DNA of 64,000 nt from Poecilobothrus nobilitatus (GCA_947095535.1 OX352772.1:105098449-105162448); one strand, 5' to 3'; shown: positions 1 through 11,857, counted from the first letter of the stretch. Program-made: numbers and translations. The notes: generated by a model not told the origin, from the sequence alone.

Positions 1-1295
1 ATAAATAACAAAAGGTGTTTCTAATTGTTGTTGATAATTTTTAAACTCGAGTGTATTTTTCTCAATAGATGGAAGTTTTATAACGACTTTATTGCACTCA
101 ATTTTATGTAAATCACGCTGTTGTAATGTATGAAAATGTTGCAAACACATTACAAATATAAATTTCATGTATATGTTTTGTTACAGAACTACTTATTAAC
201 CTTGATAAATTTTTAATATAAACAAAATGAAATTTATCATCCTTTTCCAATAGCAATAAATTTACATGGTATTTTTTTCTGATTTTGTTAAATACAATGG
301 TCCTACAACCTCATATTTTTTATTAATAACTTCCAGTCCAAACAAATTAATACTTATTTCACTATTTTCTTCTTCAAATAAATTTAACTCGTTCAATTTA
401 GATGGAAATTGCATAGTGCTAAAATTAAGCTGTTGTACATCTCCAAACTCTAGCTCGACTATGGGTAGAGAAATATTAAGTTTATATGAAGATGTTCGTT
501 CAGCATTTCAAATGCAAGTTTGTAAAGCTGATACTAAACACCACTTGAAACAGAAGTTGTCTTTATTTTGAATATTAACGCATGCTTTTTTGTCTTCTAT
601 GCTTTTCGGTAGTTTAATATAACTAGACACACGTATTTGTTCAAATTTATTGATATTTATTTCAATATGTAAAATCCTGATTAACGCCCAGCCACTGTCT
701 TTTTTTTGGAAGTCTTCTGCTTGTTGTTGAATAATTTCTTTAGCCTTTTCAAAAAAATCATTAAGATCATCTGCTTGTGTAATACTAAATATTCGAGTTT
801 GAAAATATTTGATTGATATATTTTCAAAGTCTTCTTCTGTTGACTTTATATATTCGCCAAAAAGCTCAAGATTTACTTTTATAACGTTGTGCTTTTTTAA
901 TGATTGCATCAATAATTCAGTTATACCGGTCTGAGCATTTTCCAGCATTGTGATGGGTTTAGTAAGCTTTCATCATCATTATCTCTAATAAACGTTTCTA
1001 TTCTATTTTGAAAACATTTATCAATATGTCTAATATTAGATCTAATTACTTCTGCCGCATTACTTTCATGCTTATTTGTTCGGATCTGGTAGTTCCACAA
1101 AGTGGTAGTAACGTTTGATTTGCACTTACTGCAAAATTTTACATTTTCCAAATTTTTTTGATGTTTTAATAAACTATCATTTCTATTAAATGATTTTTTA
1201 CATATTTCACAATTATGTTTTAATTGTGTTTCACATTTATGTCCTTTTAAATTGTCAGATCTTGTGAACACTTTTTCACATTTATCACATTCCAA
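1..1295 (-). pseudogene. Maverick/Polinton-type DNA polymerase B, N-terminal part (left copy)
   Basis: Two overlapping minus-strand frames, 921-1295 (124 codons) and 508-948 (146 codons), carry the N-terminal region of a protein-primed family B polymerase. The first has C2H2-type zinc fingers (CDKCEKVF...H, CEICKKSF...H). The second has the block 'KKACVNIQNKDNFCFKWC', which I recognise as typical of arthropod Maverick-type polymerases; its function is unknown. The frame changes near 930, and below 508 the reading continues only in broken frames to the window edge. The catalytic domains would lie outside the window. The copy reads outward, away from its mirror copy at 1902. Family assignment rests on the mirror copy, which has the polymerase motifs. 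Confidence 0.75.
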
Positions 1296-1305
1296 TTTAA
1301 TTCAT
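1..1305. repeat. Left arm of a 1.3-kb inverted repeat
   Basis: Bases 1-1305 are the reverse complement of 1918-3222; paired positions sum to 3223, with only one single-base indel (the extra base at 1292). By eye positions 1 to about 690 match without a difference, while the inner half (about 691-1290) carries scattered substitutions. The arm reaches the window edge, so it may continue outside. It encodes the amino-terminal part of a Maverick-type DNA polymerase on the minus strand. Confidence 0.93.
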
Positions 1306-1917
1306 TTGCTTCAAGAACCTATCCTCCGGAAGTCCGTTGCCAGAATCGGTCTTAAGAATAATCTTAATTCTGCAACTTTGTTGCATTCATTAGACGAATT
1401 ATTTACACAAATTAATTTTGTAAATACATATAGAAATTTGACATACATTTGTTTTTTTTTTTTTTAATTTTACAGGTTTTAAATGTTTATATTTTGTTTT
1501 TTTTTTTATTGAAAATTAAATATTCCTTTCACTTTTTTATATAGTGTTATGATAAAATAACATAAAAAATTTTGTGTATATCTTAAATACTTCGACATCT
1601 ATTATTTTTCAATTTTGTAATAATTTGATTAATATGCAACATTGTAGTAATTCATTAGAAAAACTCAATATTCATTTTATGTTCTGATATCTTATATATA
1701 TATTCAAATTATGTAATCTAGTTAGTTTAGGTTTATCTATATAAAATTAGAAAAATTTGTATATATATACAATTGACTTCTTGAGTTGACGTGTTAAATC
1801 ACTGAATTTAAGACTAACTTAAAGTCATTAATAGACTAAATTAATATTGTTTTCATATAAGAAAAGGACACTAAAAAAAAAAAATAAAAATAAAAATAAA
1901 AATGAGTTCAGAAAACA
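1306..1917. other. Spacer of the inverted repeat
   Basis: This is a 612-bp A+T-rich spacer between the two polymerase arms. It has a long T run near 1450-1465 and (AAAAT)n-like sequence at 1882-1904 just before the right-hand start codon. I see no gene in it. If the arms are a real divergent gene pair, this is where their promoters would be. Confidence 0.6.
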
Positions 1918-4900
1918 AAAGAATTAAATTGAATGTGATAAATGTGAAAAAGTGTTCACAAGATCTCATAATTTAAAAAGACATAAATGTGAAACACAAT
2001 TAAAACATAATTGTGAAATATGTAAAAAATCATTTAATAGAAATGATAATTTATTAAAACATCAAAAAAATTTGGAAAATGTAGAATTTTGTAGTAAGTG
2101 CAAATCAAACGTTACTACCACTTTGTTGAACTACCACATCCGAACAAATAAACATAAAACTGATGCGGCAGAAGTAATTAGATCTAATGTTAGACATATT
2201 GATGAATGTTTTCAAAATAGAATAGAAAGTTTATTAGAGATAATGATGATGAAAGCATACTAAACCCATCAAACTTTCTGGAAAAGGCTCAGACCGATAT
2301 AATTGAATTATTGATGCAATCATTAAAAAAGCACAACGCTATAAAAGTAAATCTTGAGCTTTTTGGTGAATATATAAAGCCAACAGAAGAAGAGTTTGAA
2401 AATATATCAATCAAATCTTTTCAAACTCGAATGTTTAGTATTACACAAGCAGATGATCTTAATGATTTTTTTGAAAAGGCTAAAGAACTTATTCAACAAC
2501 AAGCAGAAGACTTCCAAGAAAAAGGCAGTGGTTGGGCGTTAATCAGGATTTTACATATTGAAATAAATATCAATAAATTTGAACAAATACGTGTGTCTAG
2601 TTATATTAAACTACCGAAAAGCATAGAAGACAAAAAAGCATGCGTTAATATTCAAAATAAAGACAACTTCTGTTTCAAGTGGTGTTTAGTATCAGCTTTA
2701 CAAACTTGCATTTGAAATGCTGAACGAACATCTTCATATAAACTTAATATTTCTCTACCCATAGTCGAGCTAGAGTTTGGAGATGTACAACAGCTTAATT
2801 TTAGCACTATGCAATTTCCATCTAAATTGAACGAGTTAAATTTATTTGAAGAAGAAAATAGTGAAATAAGTATTAATTTGTTTGGACTGGAAGTTATTAA
2901 TAAAAAATATGAGGTTGTAGGACCATTGTATTTAACAAAATCAGAAAAAAATACCATGTAAATTTATTGCTATTGGAAAAGGATGATAAATTTCATTTTG
3001 TTTATATTAAAAATTTATCAAGGTTAATAAGTAGTTCTGTAACAAAACATATACATGAAATTTATATTTGTAATGTGTTTGCAACATTTTCATACATTAC
3101 AACAGCGTGATTTACATAAAATTGAGTGCAATAAAGTCGTTATAAAACTTCCATCTATTGAGAAAAATACACTCGAGTTTAAAAATTATCAACAACAATT
3201 AGAAACACCTTTTGTTATTTATGCTGATGCTGAGAGTATTTTACAACCTATTGCAACATGCAGTTCTAATCCAATGATGTCTTCAACAACAAATATTCAT
3301 CAACATGTTCCAATAGCTTTCTCCTACTACATTAAATGTTCTTTTGATGATAATCAAAGCTGTTACAAAGAGTTTGTTGGAGCTAACTGTGCTAAGGAAT
3401 TTGTCATATCGTTAACAAAAACATGTAGTGAATTATATAAAAATATATTTATGATGCCAAAGCCAATGAATCTATTAACACTTAATGAGCAGCTTCAACA
3501 ATTAATTCAGGAAAATTCTCACATATGTGGTAAGCATTTAGCTTTTAATGATAGAATTAGAGCCCATTGTCACTTTACTGCTAATTATAGAGGACATTAC
3601 TGCTCATTCTAAATGTAATTTATTATATAGGCGGCGGCCAAATTTTTTTCCTATATTTTTTCACAATTTTTCCGGATATGATTGCCATCTTTTATTTAAA
3701 GAACTAACCGAAGTTAATGGACATATTGGTGTCATTCCTTTGAATAAAGAACGTTATATTTCATTATCTAAAAATATTACAATAGATAAAAATCATTCAT
3801 TTTATTTACGTTTTCTCGATAGCTTTAGATTTATGGCTTCTAGCCTTGATTCTTTATGTAAAAATTTAAATGAAAACGATTTGTTTCATATAAAAAAAGA
3901 ATTCAATAATAATGAAAAAATTAAACTTATGACTCGAAAGGGAGTTTTTCCCTATGAGTATTTAAATTCCATTGAACGACTTGACGAAAGAAGTTTACCT
4001 TCACAAGAAGCTTTTACCAATCATATGACAAACACATCATGTTCTGATGAAGACTACCTTCATGCCATTAATGTATGGAATACGTTTGATTGTCAAAACT
4101 TATGGGACTATTTAAAACTTTACCTTAAAACAGATGTGCTTATTTTGACTGATGTTTTTGAAAACTTTCGAAAAATATGTTACAAAATCTATTCTTTAGA
4201 TCCTGCAAATTTTTATACTACCCCAGGTTTGTCATGGGCAGCTATGTTAAAATACACAGATATCAAATTACAATTATTAACTGATATTGATATGTATAAT
4301 TTCTTTAAAAAAGGGATACATGGTGGAATTAGTCAGTGCTCACGTAGACATTCAGTAGCAAATAATAAATTCATGGGAGAATCTTATAAAAGAAACGAAC
4401 CTTCCAAATACATAGTATATGAAGACGCTAACAATTTATATGGATGGGCAATGATCGAATATTTACCACATAAAGATTTTCAGTGGGTTGACGTTACTGA
4501 AAATATTGATTTGCTTTCAGTTGCTGATGATTCGGAAACTGGTTACGTTTTAGAAGTGGATTTAGATTACCCACAACATTTACATGATTTGCACAATGAT
4601 TTTCCTTTTTGTGCTGAAAACAAAGTTCCACCAACAGGTAAAATTCCCAAACTCTTAGTTGACTTAACAAACAAACACAAATACATAATCCATTATCGAA
4701 ATTTAAAACAGTGTCTTCGAAACGGTTTAATTCTTAAGAAAATTTATAGAGTGCTAAAATTCACACAAAGCAATTGGTTAAAAAAATATATTGATTTAAA
4801 TAACTCACATAGGTCAGTTGCTAAAAATGCTATCGAAAAAGATTATTTTAAATTAATGAATAATGCCGTTTTCGGTAAAACCATGGAAAATGTAGATAAA

Positions 4901-5429
4901 AGAAAAAATGTTAAAATAGCTACCTCTTGGGGAAAGTGAAGGAAGACATTTAGGTGCACGAGCATTAATAGCAAAACCAAATTATCATAGCCACTCTAGA
5001 TCACTGAAAACTTGATAGCCGTTCAGCTTAATCATACAAATGTATATTATGATAAACCTATATATATAGGATTTACAGTACTAGAACAATCTAAAATACT
5101 TATGTATGATTTTCATTATGATTACATTAAACCTAAATATGGCAGTAAAGTTTTTTTTAAATTACACAGACACTGACAGTTTTATTTACACTATACAGAT
5201 ACATCCGATTATCCATCTGACAATTTATTTAATTTCCCTCTATTGAATAAAAAAGTTCTTGGTCTTTTTAAAGATGAATTTAATGGAAAAATTGTTTCTG
5301 AATTTATAGGATTAAAATCTAAAATGTATTTTCTTCAAACACATTTTCTTCATTAGATAATATAAAAGATATGTAATCGCAGATAAAATAAACACATATG
5401 CTTGGGGGCATTATGCCATTGAGCAATAA
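1902..5429 (+). pseudogene. Maverick/Polinton-type protein-primed DNA polymerase B (right copy, broken)
   Basis: This is a replicative family B DNA polymerase of the DNA_pol_B_2 type, spread over several frames: 1952-2263 (zinc fingers), 2311-2715, 3055-3612, 3548-4939, then fragments. Seen in order: C2H2 fingers; the KKACVNIQN block; an HxxxC finger before the exonuclease; Exo I YADAES (about 3220); Exo II FHNFSGYD (about 3660); Exo III YLKTDVL (about 4120); palm motif A YEDANNLYG (about 4420); motif B NNAVFGKTMENV (about 4855); motif C YTDTDS (about 5165); and a C-terminal WGHY (about 5410). Breaks: a one-base loss near 1931, stops near 2263 and 2715, frame changes at 3548-3612 and 4939, and an apparent deletion near 5355-5385. 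All catalytic acids are visible, but no continuous protein can be made. No integrase, ATPase or capsid genes are seen nearby. Confidence 0.85.
1918..3222. repeat. Right arm of the 1.3-kb inverted repeat
   Basis: This is the mirror of bases 1-1305. Homology begins within the first codons of the polymerase reading frame and runs into the exonuclease I region (YADAES, about 3220), where the window edge cuts off the left partner. The right arm lacks one base near 1931 that is present in the left arm (position 1292), which shifts its reading frame. Confidence 0.93.
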
Positions 5430-5943
5430 TTGTAAAAAAAAAAAAAAATCAAGTTTTTGTTAGTTTAGTTTTAATAAAAAAAAAAATATAATTTAAAGAT
5501 AAATAAAAAGAAAAAAAAATATATTATTTAAATCAACAGGAACAAACTAGTTTTTTTATTATTACACAAAAAAAAAAAAAATCGAATCTTAAGTGTGTTC
5601 AATAATTTTTAGCTTAGCGAAGTTTTTAAGCTGTTGAAAACTTTAAATAAAACCAGAGACAAATAAAATACGTTTCTTAAATATAAAAATACATATATAA
5701 ATTGACAGTAAAAGTTTAGATAAAATTCAAATTTATCTGATTATTTATATTTTAATTTAACTATAAAACTTCTCAAAGTTCATAATATTTCATTATATTT
5801 CAACCGTTTAACTCAAAACTTTTATTATTTATTTTATAAATAATATATTTATTATAACAAAACATTTCATTTAAAATTATTTTGTATACATTTCTTTATG
5901 TACCTATTCAAATAAAACTTTTTTTTCAAGTAAATATTAAAGT

Positions 5944-6490
5944 TTAAACTTTAATAATAATAAACTTTAAAAACTTTTCATATCTTCACCTTACTAATTT
6001 TTTTACATAAGATTAGGAGGACTTAAATTGTTATAATAGAATATAAATTTGACTTTTGGTAAATATGTTTAACCTTTCTTAATAATTTTGTATTTAAACC
6101 AAACTTTGAAATTTTTAAACCCAAACTTTAAAAACTTTTCACATTTTCAACCTAATTTAGAATATTCAGCACTATAGCTTAAGCCTTTTAAATTACAAAT
6201 TAAAATATAACTGATGAGTAACCACAAAGTTAAATTTAGAATAATTAATAAACTTTAATAATAATAAACTTTAAAAACTTTTAAACCAAACTTTGAAAAC
6301 TTTTCATATCTTCATCCTACTAATTTTTTTGCATAAGGTTAGGAGAACTCAAATTGTTATAATAGAATGTAAATATGTTTAAACTTTAATAATAATTTTG
6401 TATTTAAACCAAACTTTGAAATTTTTAAACAAAACTTTAAAAACTTTTCGTATTTTCATCCTAATTTAAAATATTCAGCACTTTTTAAAT
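5944..6490. repeat. Two-copy diverged tandem repeat, about 310-325 bp
   Basis: The segment 5944-6175 ('aaactttaataataataaac' ... 'atattcagcac') recurs at 6250-6480 with small indels and substitutions. Both copies carry the same order of A+T-rich phrases, including 'gttataatagaat' and 'aaaccaaactttgaaa'. It is non-coding. Confidence 0.75.
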
Positions 6491-7164
6491 TTAAAATATC
6501 AAAGACACAATCCTTTTTACTAATTTTGCATACTTTTTGGACGATGTATGCAAATAATTTTTTTTTGCAAACTTTTAGGAGGACTAGAAGCTTTAAAAAA
6601 GCTTCTCCTGCAGCAGAACCGGCATATCCATACTACTACCTGTAGTGTTTTATAACCTCTGGCTATTGGACTTTTATTTAAACACGTTTCTTCTCGTTTC
6701 TAAGACTAATCTTAACCGGAAACTGATTATTTATTTTCCTTAAAACTAGTCTTAAACTATATCTTAAACTAGTACAATAATTAACCTATAAACAACATTT
6801 AGTTCACATAAGTTCACATTTAGTTCATTTCATTTCTATTATATAACACCATCAATGCAATAAATTTTCGTTGGTGTTAAAATATGTAATCATTTCTAAT
6901 AAATATTCAAAAATTTTATTATTTTGTTTTTTATCATATAATTTTTTGCTGTTAAGACAATCAAACAAATTCAGCAGTGGATGAACCACAATCTCGAGTT
7001 TTTTGCAAATATGTATTCACTACTGATTTGTAAAATTTTTTTTAGCGTGATGTGTATCTGTGTATTTGTGGGTGTGTTTCTGTGTTTGGCCCCGTGTACA
7101 GCTTAAAAGACTGAGCGGAAACGCGATTTATGAGCCTTTAGAGCAAATCGGTCAACCGAAAGTG

Positions 7165-7274
7165 TTAGTTTACCAGTGTCATTTTTAAGTTTTTTAACAG
7201 GACAATATGTGAAAATTTTTTAGTTTACCAGTGTCATTTTTTTTTTTTAACAGGACAATATGTGAAAATTTATT
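7165..7274. repeat. 55-bp tandem duplication
   Basis: 'ttagtttaccagtgtcattt' followed by 'aacaggacaatatgtgaaaa' occurs twice in direct succession (starts 7165 and 7220). The copies differ mainly in the length of an internal T run. Confidence 0.85.
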
Positions 7275-7331
7275 AAGAAAAAGTTGTTAGGTAACAAACT
7301 TTAACTTTAAATTTTAAATAATTTTTTTTCT

Positions 7332-7640
7332 AAGTCTAATGAGCCAATAAGCTATATGGCTTTAAATTTTAAAAAATTAATGTCTATAATTGGAAAGATC
7401 TAAAAATAATAATAGAAATATATATGTATATATAACTACCCGTATTTTTAATTAATTTAAAAAGAGCAACAACTTTGCCATACAACAAGTCTAATGAGCC
7501 AATAAGCTATATGGCTTTAAATTTTAAAAAATTAATGTCTATAAATGGAAAAATCTAAAAATAATAATAGAAATATATATATGTATATATAACTGCTCGT
7601 ATTTTTATTTAATTTGTACCCGTATTTTTAATTAATTTGT
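7332..7640. repeat. Direct repeat, about 130 bp, period about 165
   Basis: 'aagtctaatgagccaataag' and the following ~110 bp (start 7332) recur at 7497 with few changes. Both end in an (AT)-rich tract and 'cgtatttttaattaattt', which is itself repeated at the end of the second copy. Confidence 0.85.
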
Positions 7641-8224
7641 ACAGTATTTTTTAAATACTTACGTCAGGTACGCGGGGGTAACAGGCGCAGGACCTCTTAA
7701 TGTTTTTTTTTTTCGTGTTGAAATTTATAATAAATATTCACAACAATAATAATAATTATTATAATAATTATACTTACATAATCAGAATGAGCAATATGTA
7801 TAATAATAATGTGTTTAAAAATATTTCCTGATGGTGTAATAGAAAAAGTACCATCCATTAAATAATTGGGTGGTTCAGAATCTTCCCAACCGTCTATTAT
7901 ATTATATTATTGTTGATGACATAAATAAGGAATATGCAAAATTATCTTCAATATCTTATGGTAGTAAAATTTTTCTTTACTTTCAAAACGTGACATAGCA
8001 AACTCTTTTTTAAAATTTCATTTTTGTTTTTAAAGATATCCATAAAATCTTAGAAATTCCGTGGCGATTTTGGGAAAACTTTGCTTTTAATAATATTTTT
8101 GATTTTTAATATTTTGTAATATTTTAATAAAAGTGATTGAAAATTTTCCTTAATCAAATAAAATAACTTAATAAAACGTACTAAGCAGCTTCGCAACGGG
8201 TTGGTTATGAAATTTCTAAGAAAA

Positions 8225-8360
8225 AGTCCCCTTGACAAAATCCCCAAAAACAAAATCCATAAAGACGAAATCCCCAACAAAGAGAAAAATCCCTGATTAT
8301 ATAATAAATATTTTGCAAAAAGAAAATTTTGCAAAATTTTTTTTTCGGGATTTTGTACGT
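8225..8360. repeat. Cluster of short 'gacaaaatcccc'-like motifs
   Basis: Within about 135 bp the motif (g)acaaaatcccc or a variant occurs at least five times ('agtccccttgacaaaatccc', 'aaaacaaaatcc', 'gacgaaatcccc', 'agaaaaatccc'), and its complement appears as 'gggattttgta' near 8346. It looks like a degenerate short-period tandem repeat ending in a weak inverted copy. Confidence 0.55.
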
Positions 8361-8800
8361 ATCCCCCTGGCAATCCTTGCCGGGCAGTTTCGGCGGCCCT
8401 GAATTTATTGATCTATTTGCATTGTCATTAAAATTTTACATTATATAAAACTTTTATTGAAATTAAAAATTTAGAAAAGCAGCAAGCAATTACTATATGG
8501 CTCTTTATCTCTCAAAATGAGAAGAAAACTATATTGCTTTATCACTCAATTGAATTATTGATAAAGCCATACGCGGAAATTTCGCTTATATGACTTAATC
8601 GCACTTTCAATTGTGTGATAAAGCCTTTATGTCAGATTCAATATTAATGTTATGATTCTTTTGTATTTGTTTACAGTTTTTATTATTTTTGAATGAAAAA
8701 AAAAATTACGAATTCATTGCTTATTATTGTTATTGAATAACAAAAAATTTTGATAAATTATTAGAAGTTTTGCTTTGATATAAATTATTACGTAAAAAAT

Positions 8801-9025
8801 CTATAATTTTGCCATAATAAAAATTTTTGTGTAATAGCGGTCGGTCCTGTGGTGGAGACAGCTGAGTTTTTTTAAACAGTGCTTAAAAAAGATTTCCTTT
8901 AAATCACCTGACGATTCCTCTCCTTCATATTCTTCAGCTTGGGCTAACTGGTTTGAACTATGATCTATTGTGCAAGTCTTATATGTTTTATTTCTTTCAG
9001 TTTTAAATACTAAAAACTCTTGCAA
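8801..9025 (-). other. Possible downstream part of the THAP-domain gene
   Basis: This 74-codon frame, rich in Lys, Glu and Ser, lies 160-390 bp downstream of the THAP relic on the same strand. I recognise no domain. It could be a later segment of the same protein, because THAP proteins often have charged linkers after the finger, or it could be chance. The tie to THAP rests only on position and strand. Confidence 0.25.
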
Positions 9026-9129
9026 TTCATTTTGTAAATTCTACGTTCTATTCCTGAAAGGTTGCAATTCATAACTTTCTTCATTTTCAAATTCAAAAAT
9101 ATTTAAATTTTACATTTGCCGCATTTCTT

Positions 9130-9412
9130 CGATACTTTTCATTGTAATCTGTATGTGGTAAATTTAAAGTAGGAATTGCACCTTTTTTTAAGCTTTTTCC
9201 CCAAAAAAAAAATTTTCGAAGTGGTTTTCACATACAAAATTTTCAATTTTAATTAAATCTTTAACACTTACCTTACATTTTGAAGTCCATATATCAAACA
9301 TGATACTATGCTGTGGAAATCTGTAGAGCCTTTCGTTAAAACGTCTACTATTTTTGCATATGGTGCAGGTGCTACCTGTTTTACGGGAATCTGATTTCAT
9401 ATTTTGAACCAT
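9130..9412 (-). pseudogene. THAP-type zinc-finger domain, frameshifted
   Basis: The frame 9188-9412 has the C2CH THAP pattern: CTIC near residue 16, a conserved YRFP, a central Trp, and CENH near residue 60. The C-terminal THAP signature (GAIPTLNLP, about 9150-9175) follows immediately but in another frame; the switch falls in the homopolymer-rich bases 9190-9215. THAP domains bind DNA in host regulators and in P-element/THAP9-type transposases. With the P-like transposase fragment at 29.7 kb in the same window, a transposon origin is plausible but not shown. Either this is a pseudogene or the single-base shift is a sequencing error in a T/A run. Confidence 0.7.
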
Positions 9413-10556
9413 TCTAATAAAAGCAAAAGATAGATGGAAAGATAATAAGAGTATGTAGATAAATAAAAAGTTAGAAAAATATAAAATTTTAATTATAAGT
9501 TTTGCAATGAATCAAATAATTGAAAGAATCAAATAAATTTGTAAACAAATTCTAAGCAATATTAGAAAAAAAAATTTATTTTCTTACTTTTTGAATAGAA
9601 TTATGTTCCGAATTCATTTTTGATGAATGATTAAAAACAAAAGAACTTATGCACTAATAGTAAAATTTCTATTTCCTATATGTACTCATATATGAACATT
9701 AATACTTACTTTTAAAGATCCTATATTTTCTTTTACTTCTTTTCCATTTTTTGAATTTTTTTATAATTCTTTTATTGATAAAGTTTAATAAGAACTTGTG
9801 AAAGAACTTTTAATTTTCCACTTCTATTAAAAAAATTAACTTATTTTAATAAAAAAAATTAATTATACACATTGGATTCTTTATAAATTTTTTACGTAAA
9901 AATTCTTTTAACCCAAAATTATCAGAATTCAGAAACTATATTTTAAAAGGTAATTTCACAAAAAAAACTACAAGTCAACTAGGGTTAACAAATATTTTTT
10001 TTTATTTTAAATAAATAAGTACTGATACATTTCTATTGATATAAAAATAATAATAAATACTAACACATTGTGTATACACTTGATCAACACATGATTAGTC
10101 CATGTCCATTCAAAACAGAAAGATGTCATTTACTTCAATTTTTAAATACAAAAGATATTAAAAGCTCTTTATGCAAAAATGTTAGATTTAAATTAGAATA
10201 CATGAAAATATGGTTTTTGCATTATTTTTTGAATGTATAAAATATTTAAAATTAAAAACAACTAAATACAACAAAAATCATTGATAGACAACTCTTCTAA
10301 CCAGTTTTGAAATATAAAAATACAAACATTATAAATAGATGTTATACCATAGGGTACTTTTTTTTCTTTATTTCTAATTATAATGATAAATAACAAAGTA
10401 ATTTTTGTAATATTTTAATTGTTTACGACTAAAGTTGTGTGAAACGAAGAATACATGTATTTAAGATTTTTTATCGTGTATTTTTGCTAAATTAGAGTAC
10501 TACCTAAAAGCAAATAGGGCCCTTATTGACATTTTTTGTTCTACTTGCATTATCTA
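9413..10556. other. Non-coding A+T-rich stretch
   Basis: I see no gene, RNA or clear repeat. It lies between the THAP relic and the left end of the Tc1-like element. Confidence 0.5.
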
Positions 10557-10570
10557 CAAGCCCTGTTCGG

Positions 10571-10778
10571 TCACAGTTCGGTTTTTTATTTTTTCTTAAA
10601 AAAATGTAATTTGAACGAGAAAAAAACAATATTCTGCTATTCAAATTTTTTTATTATTATTTAATTTCATTATTGTTACATAATTTAACTTAAAAAAATT
10701 GTAGATTCTATTATTTATGTCAGTAAAAATAAAGAAAACTTCATATAACTTAAAAGTATTAACATTTCAACAATTAAA
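10571..10778. repeat. Left terminal inverted repeat of the Tc1-like element
   Basis: About 205 bp matching the reverse complement of 12023-12231 with scattered mismatches. It includes the complement of 'atgtaacaataatgaaatta' near its centre. The outer end reads TCACAGTTCGG. Confidence 0.85.
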
Positions 10779-10790
10779 ATTATTTGCACA

Positions 10791-11857
10791 TTATTTTATT
10801 CTTAAGTATTTTAATATTATTTGTACCACTGGGTCACATCTTCTTTGGCAGAAATAATTGGGCATCGTATTAACCAATCTTTGACAATCAAATGTTGTAA
10901 AAGAGTGCCAAATTTGAAGGAGCCGGGCTCGCAAATCTCTTAGACTTCTAGCTGGGTTTTTTCTTAAATCTTTCTTTGGTGACATATGAGGACTGGTAGA
11001 AGTCTAATCTAATAATGAGATACATTTTTCCTTCAGCCAGTTGGTTGATTTTTTTGACATGCTCCACCATCTTGTTGCAAAATCTACTCGCCATAATTCG
11101 ATTGCAATCGTTCAATCGATGGGAGCAAATTGGTGTCCAAGATGTTTATGTATTTGTTGATGTTTACAGTTCCGTCTACAATATAGAGGTCACCAACAAC
11201 TTTCGCCGACATGCATCCCCACACCATTACTGATGCAGGAAACTTCACCTTTTTCCTTAGACAATCATTGTGAAAAGTTTCATGTTTTTATCTTAATACT
11301 TTTGCCCTACTATCACCCACAGAAATTTCAAATCTGGACTCGTCACTCCAGATAACTGAATTCCATTGCCTCATAGTCCAGTTTCGATACTGTTCTGCCC
11401 AAGCGAATCGGTTTTTTTTCTGCTTTTTTGTTAACAATGGTTTTTGCTTTGCCTACAATGTTTTTAACACAACAAAATGAAATTTTTAAAATTTAAATAT
11501 TTTTACTTTGTAGAATCCAAATCCTATTTTTTTTAAGGTTGTGAATGTCAGTGTTCGGCCAAATGAATTTCCAGTTGCTTCATTCCAAGCAACAGTTAAT
11601 TTATTGAGATTGGCTCGACGATTTTTTTTTGCAATTCGTTTTAATGCTCTAATATTAGCGTCTATTACTTTCGATTTTGATTTATATTTTTCTTTTTGAT
11701 CAATGAAACCTGTGTTTTTATACAAACGAACAATATCTCCATCACTAGAAATAGGAACTTTCAATATTGCAGCGATTTGGGCATATTTATTACTATTTTT
11801 ATATAAATTAATAATAACTTCCCGAATTTCTTTTGAAATAGCTTTGCCACCTGCCAT
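10791..11857 (-). pseudogene. Tc1-like transposase, broken
   Basis: The N-terminal frame 11486-11857 has a paired-like helix-turn-helix (ISKEIREVIINLYKN ... YAQIAAILKVP). Further along the minus strand, in shifting frames, are WSDESRF (first catalytic Asp, about 11345), VMVWGCMS (about 11220), QQDG (second Asp, about 11068), and the C-terminal frame 10791-10985 ending in the family's usual terminal helix region. The third acidic residue region (normally SPDLNP-like) is not recognisable. In-frame stops occur near 11300, 11085 and 11045, and frame changes near 11480 and 11000. It encodes no functional protein. Confidence 0.85.

Larger units (their letters stand above)
5430..8800. other. Non-coding A+T-rich stretch with local duplications
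   Basis: No gene is supported. The stretch contains tandem and direct duplications (5944-6490, 7165-7274, 7332-7640), a cluster of 'aaaatcccc' motifs (8225-8360), and short palindromes such as 'tttatcactcaattgaattattgataaa' in the 8530 region. The minus-strand frame at 8050-8373 is low-complexity sequence without a recognisable domain. Confidence 0.6.

Noticed and set aside
266..571. Plus-strand 101-codon open frame, repeated exactly on the minus strand at 2652-2957
   Set aside because: Antisense of the polymerase coding region in both arms of the inverted repeat. Its exact duplication follows from the repeat; no domain is seen.
1..5429. Complete Polinton or adintovirus-like virus genome
   Set aside because: Only polymerase sequence is present; integrase, ATPase, protease and capsid genes were not found in the neighbourhood, and the frame is broken many times.
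8050..8373. 107-codon minus-strand frame
   Set aside because: It covers the 'aaaatcccc' motif cluster and A+T-rich DNA. The hydrophobic composition comes from base bias, and no family is recognised.
11015..11233. Plus-strand frames at 11015-11233, 12830-13018 and 14615-14803
   Set aside because: Antisense of the Tc1 transposase catalytic region.
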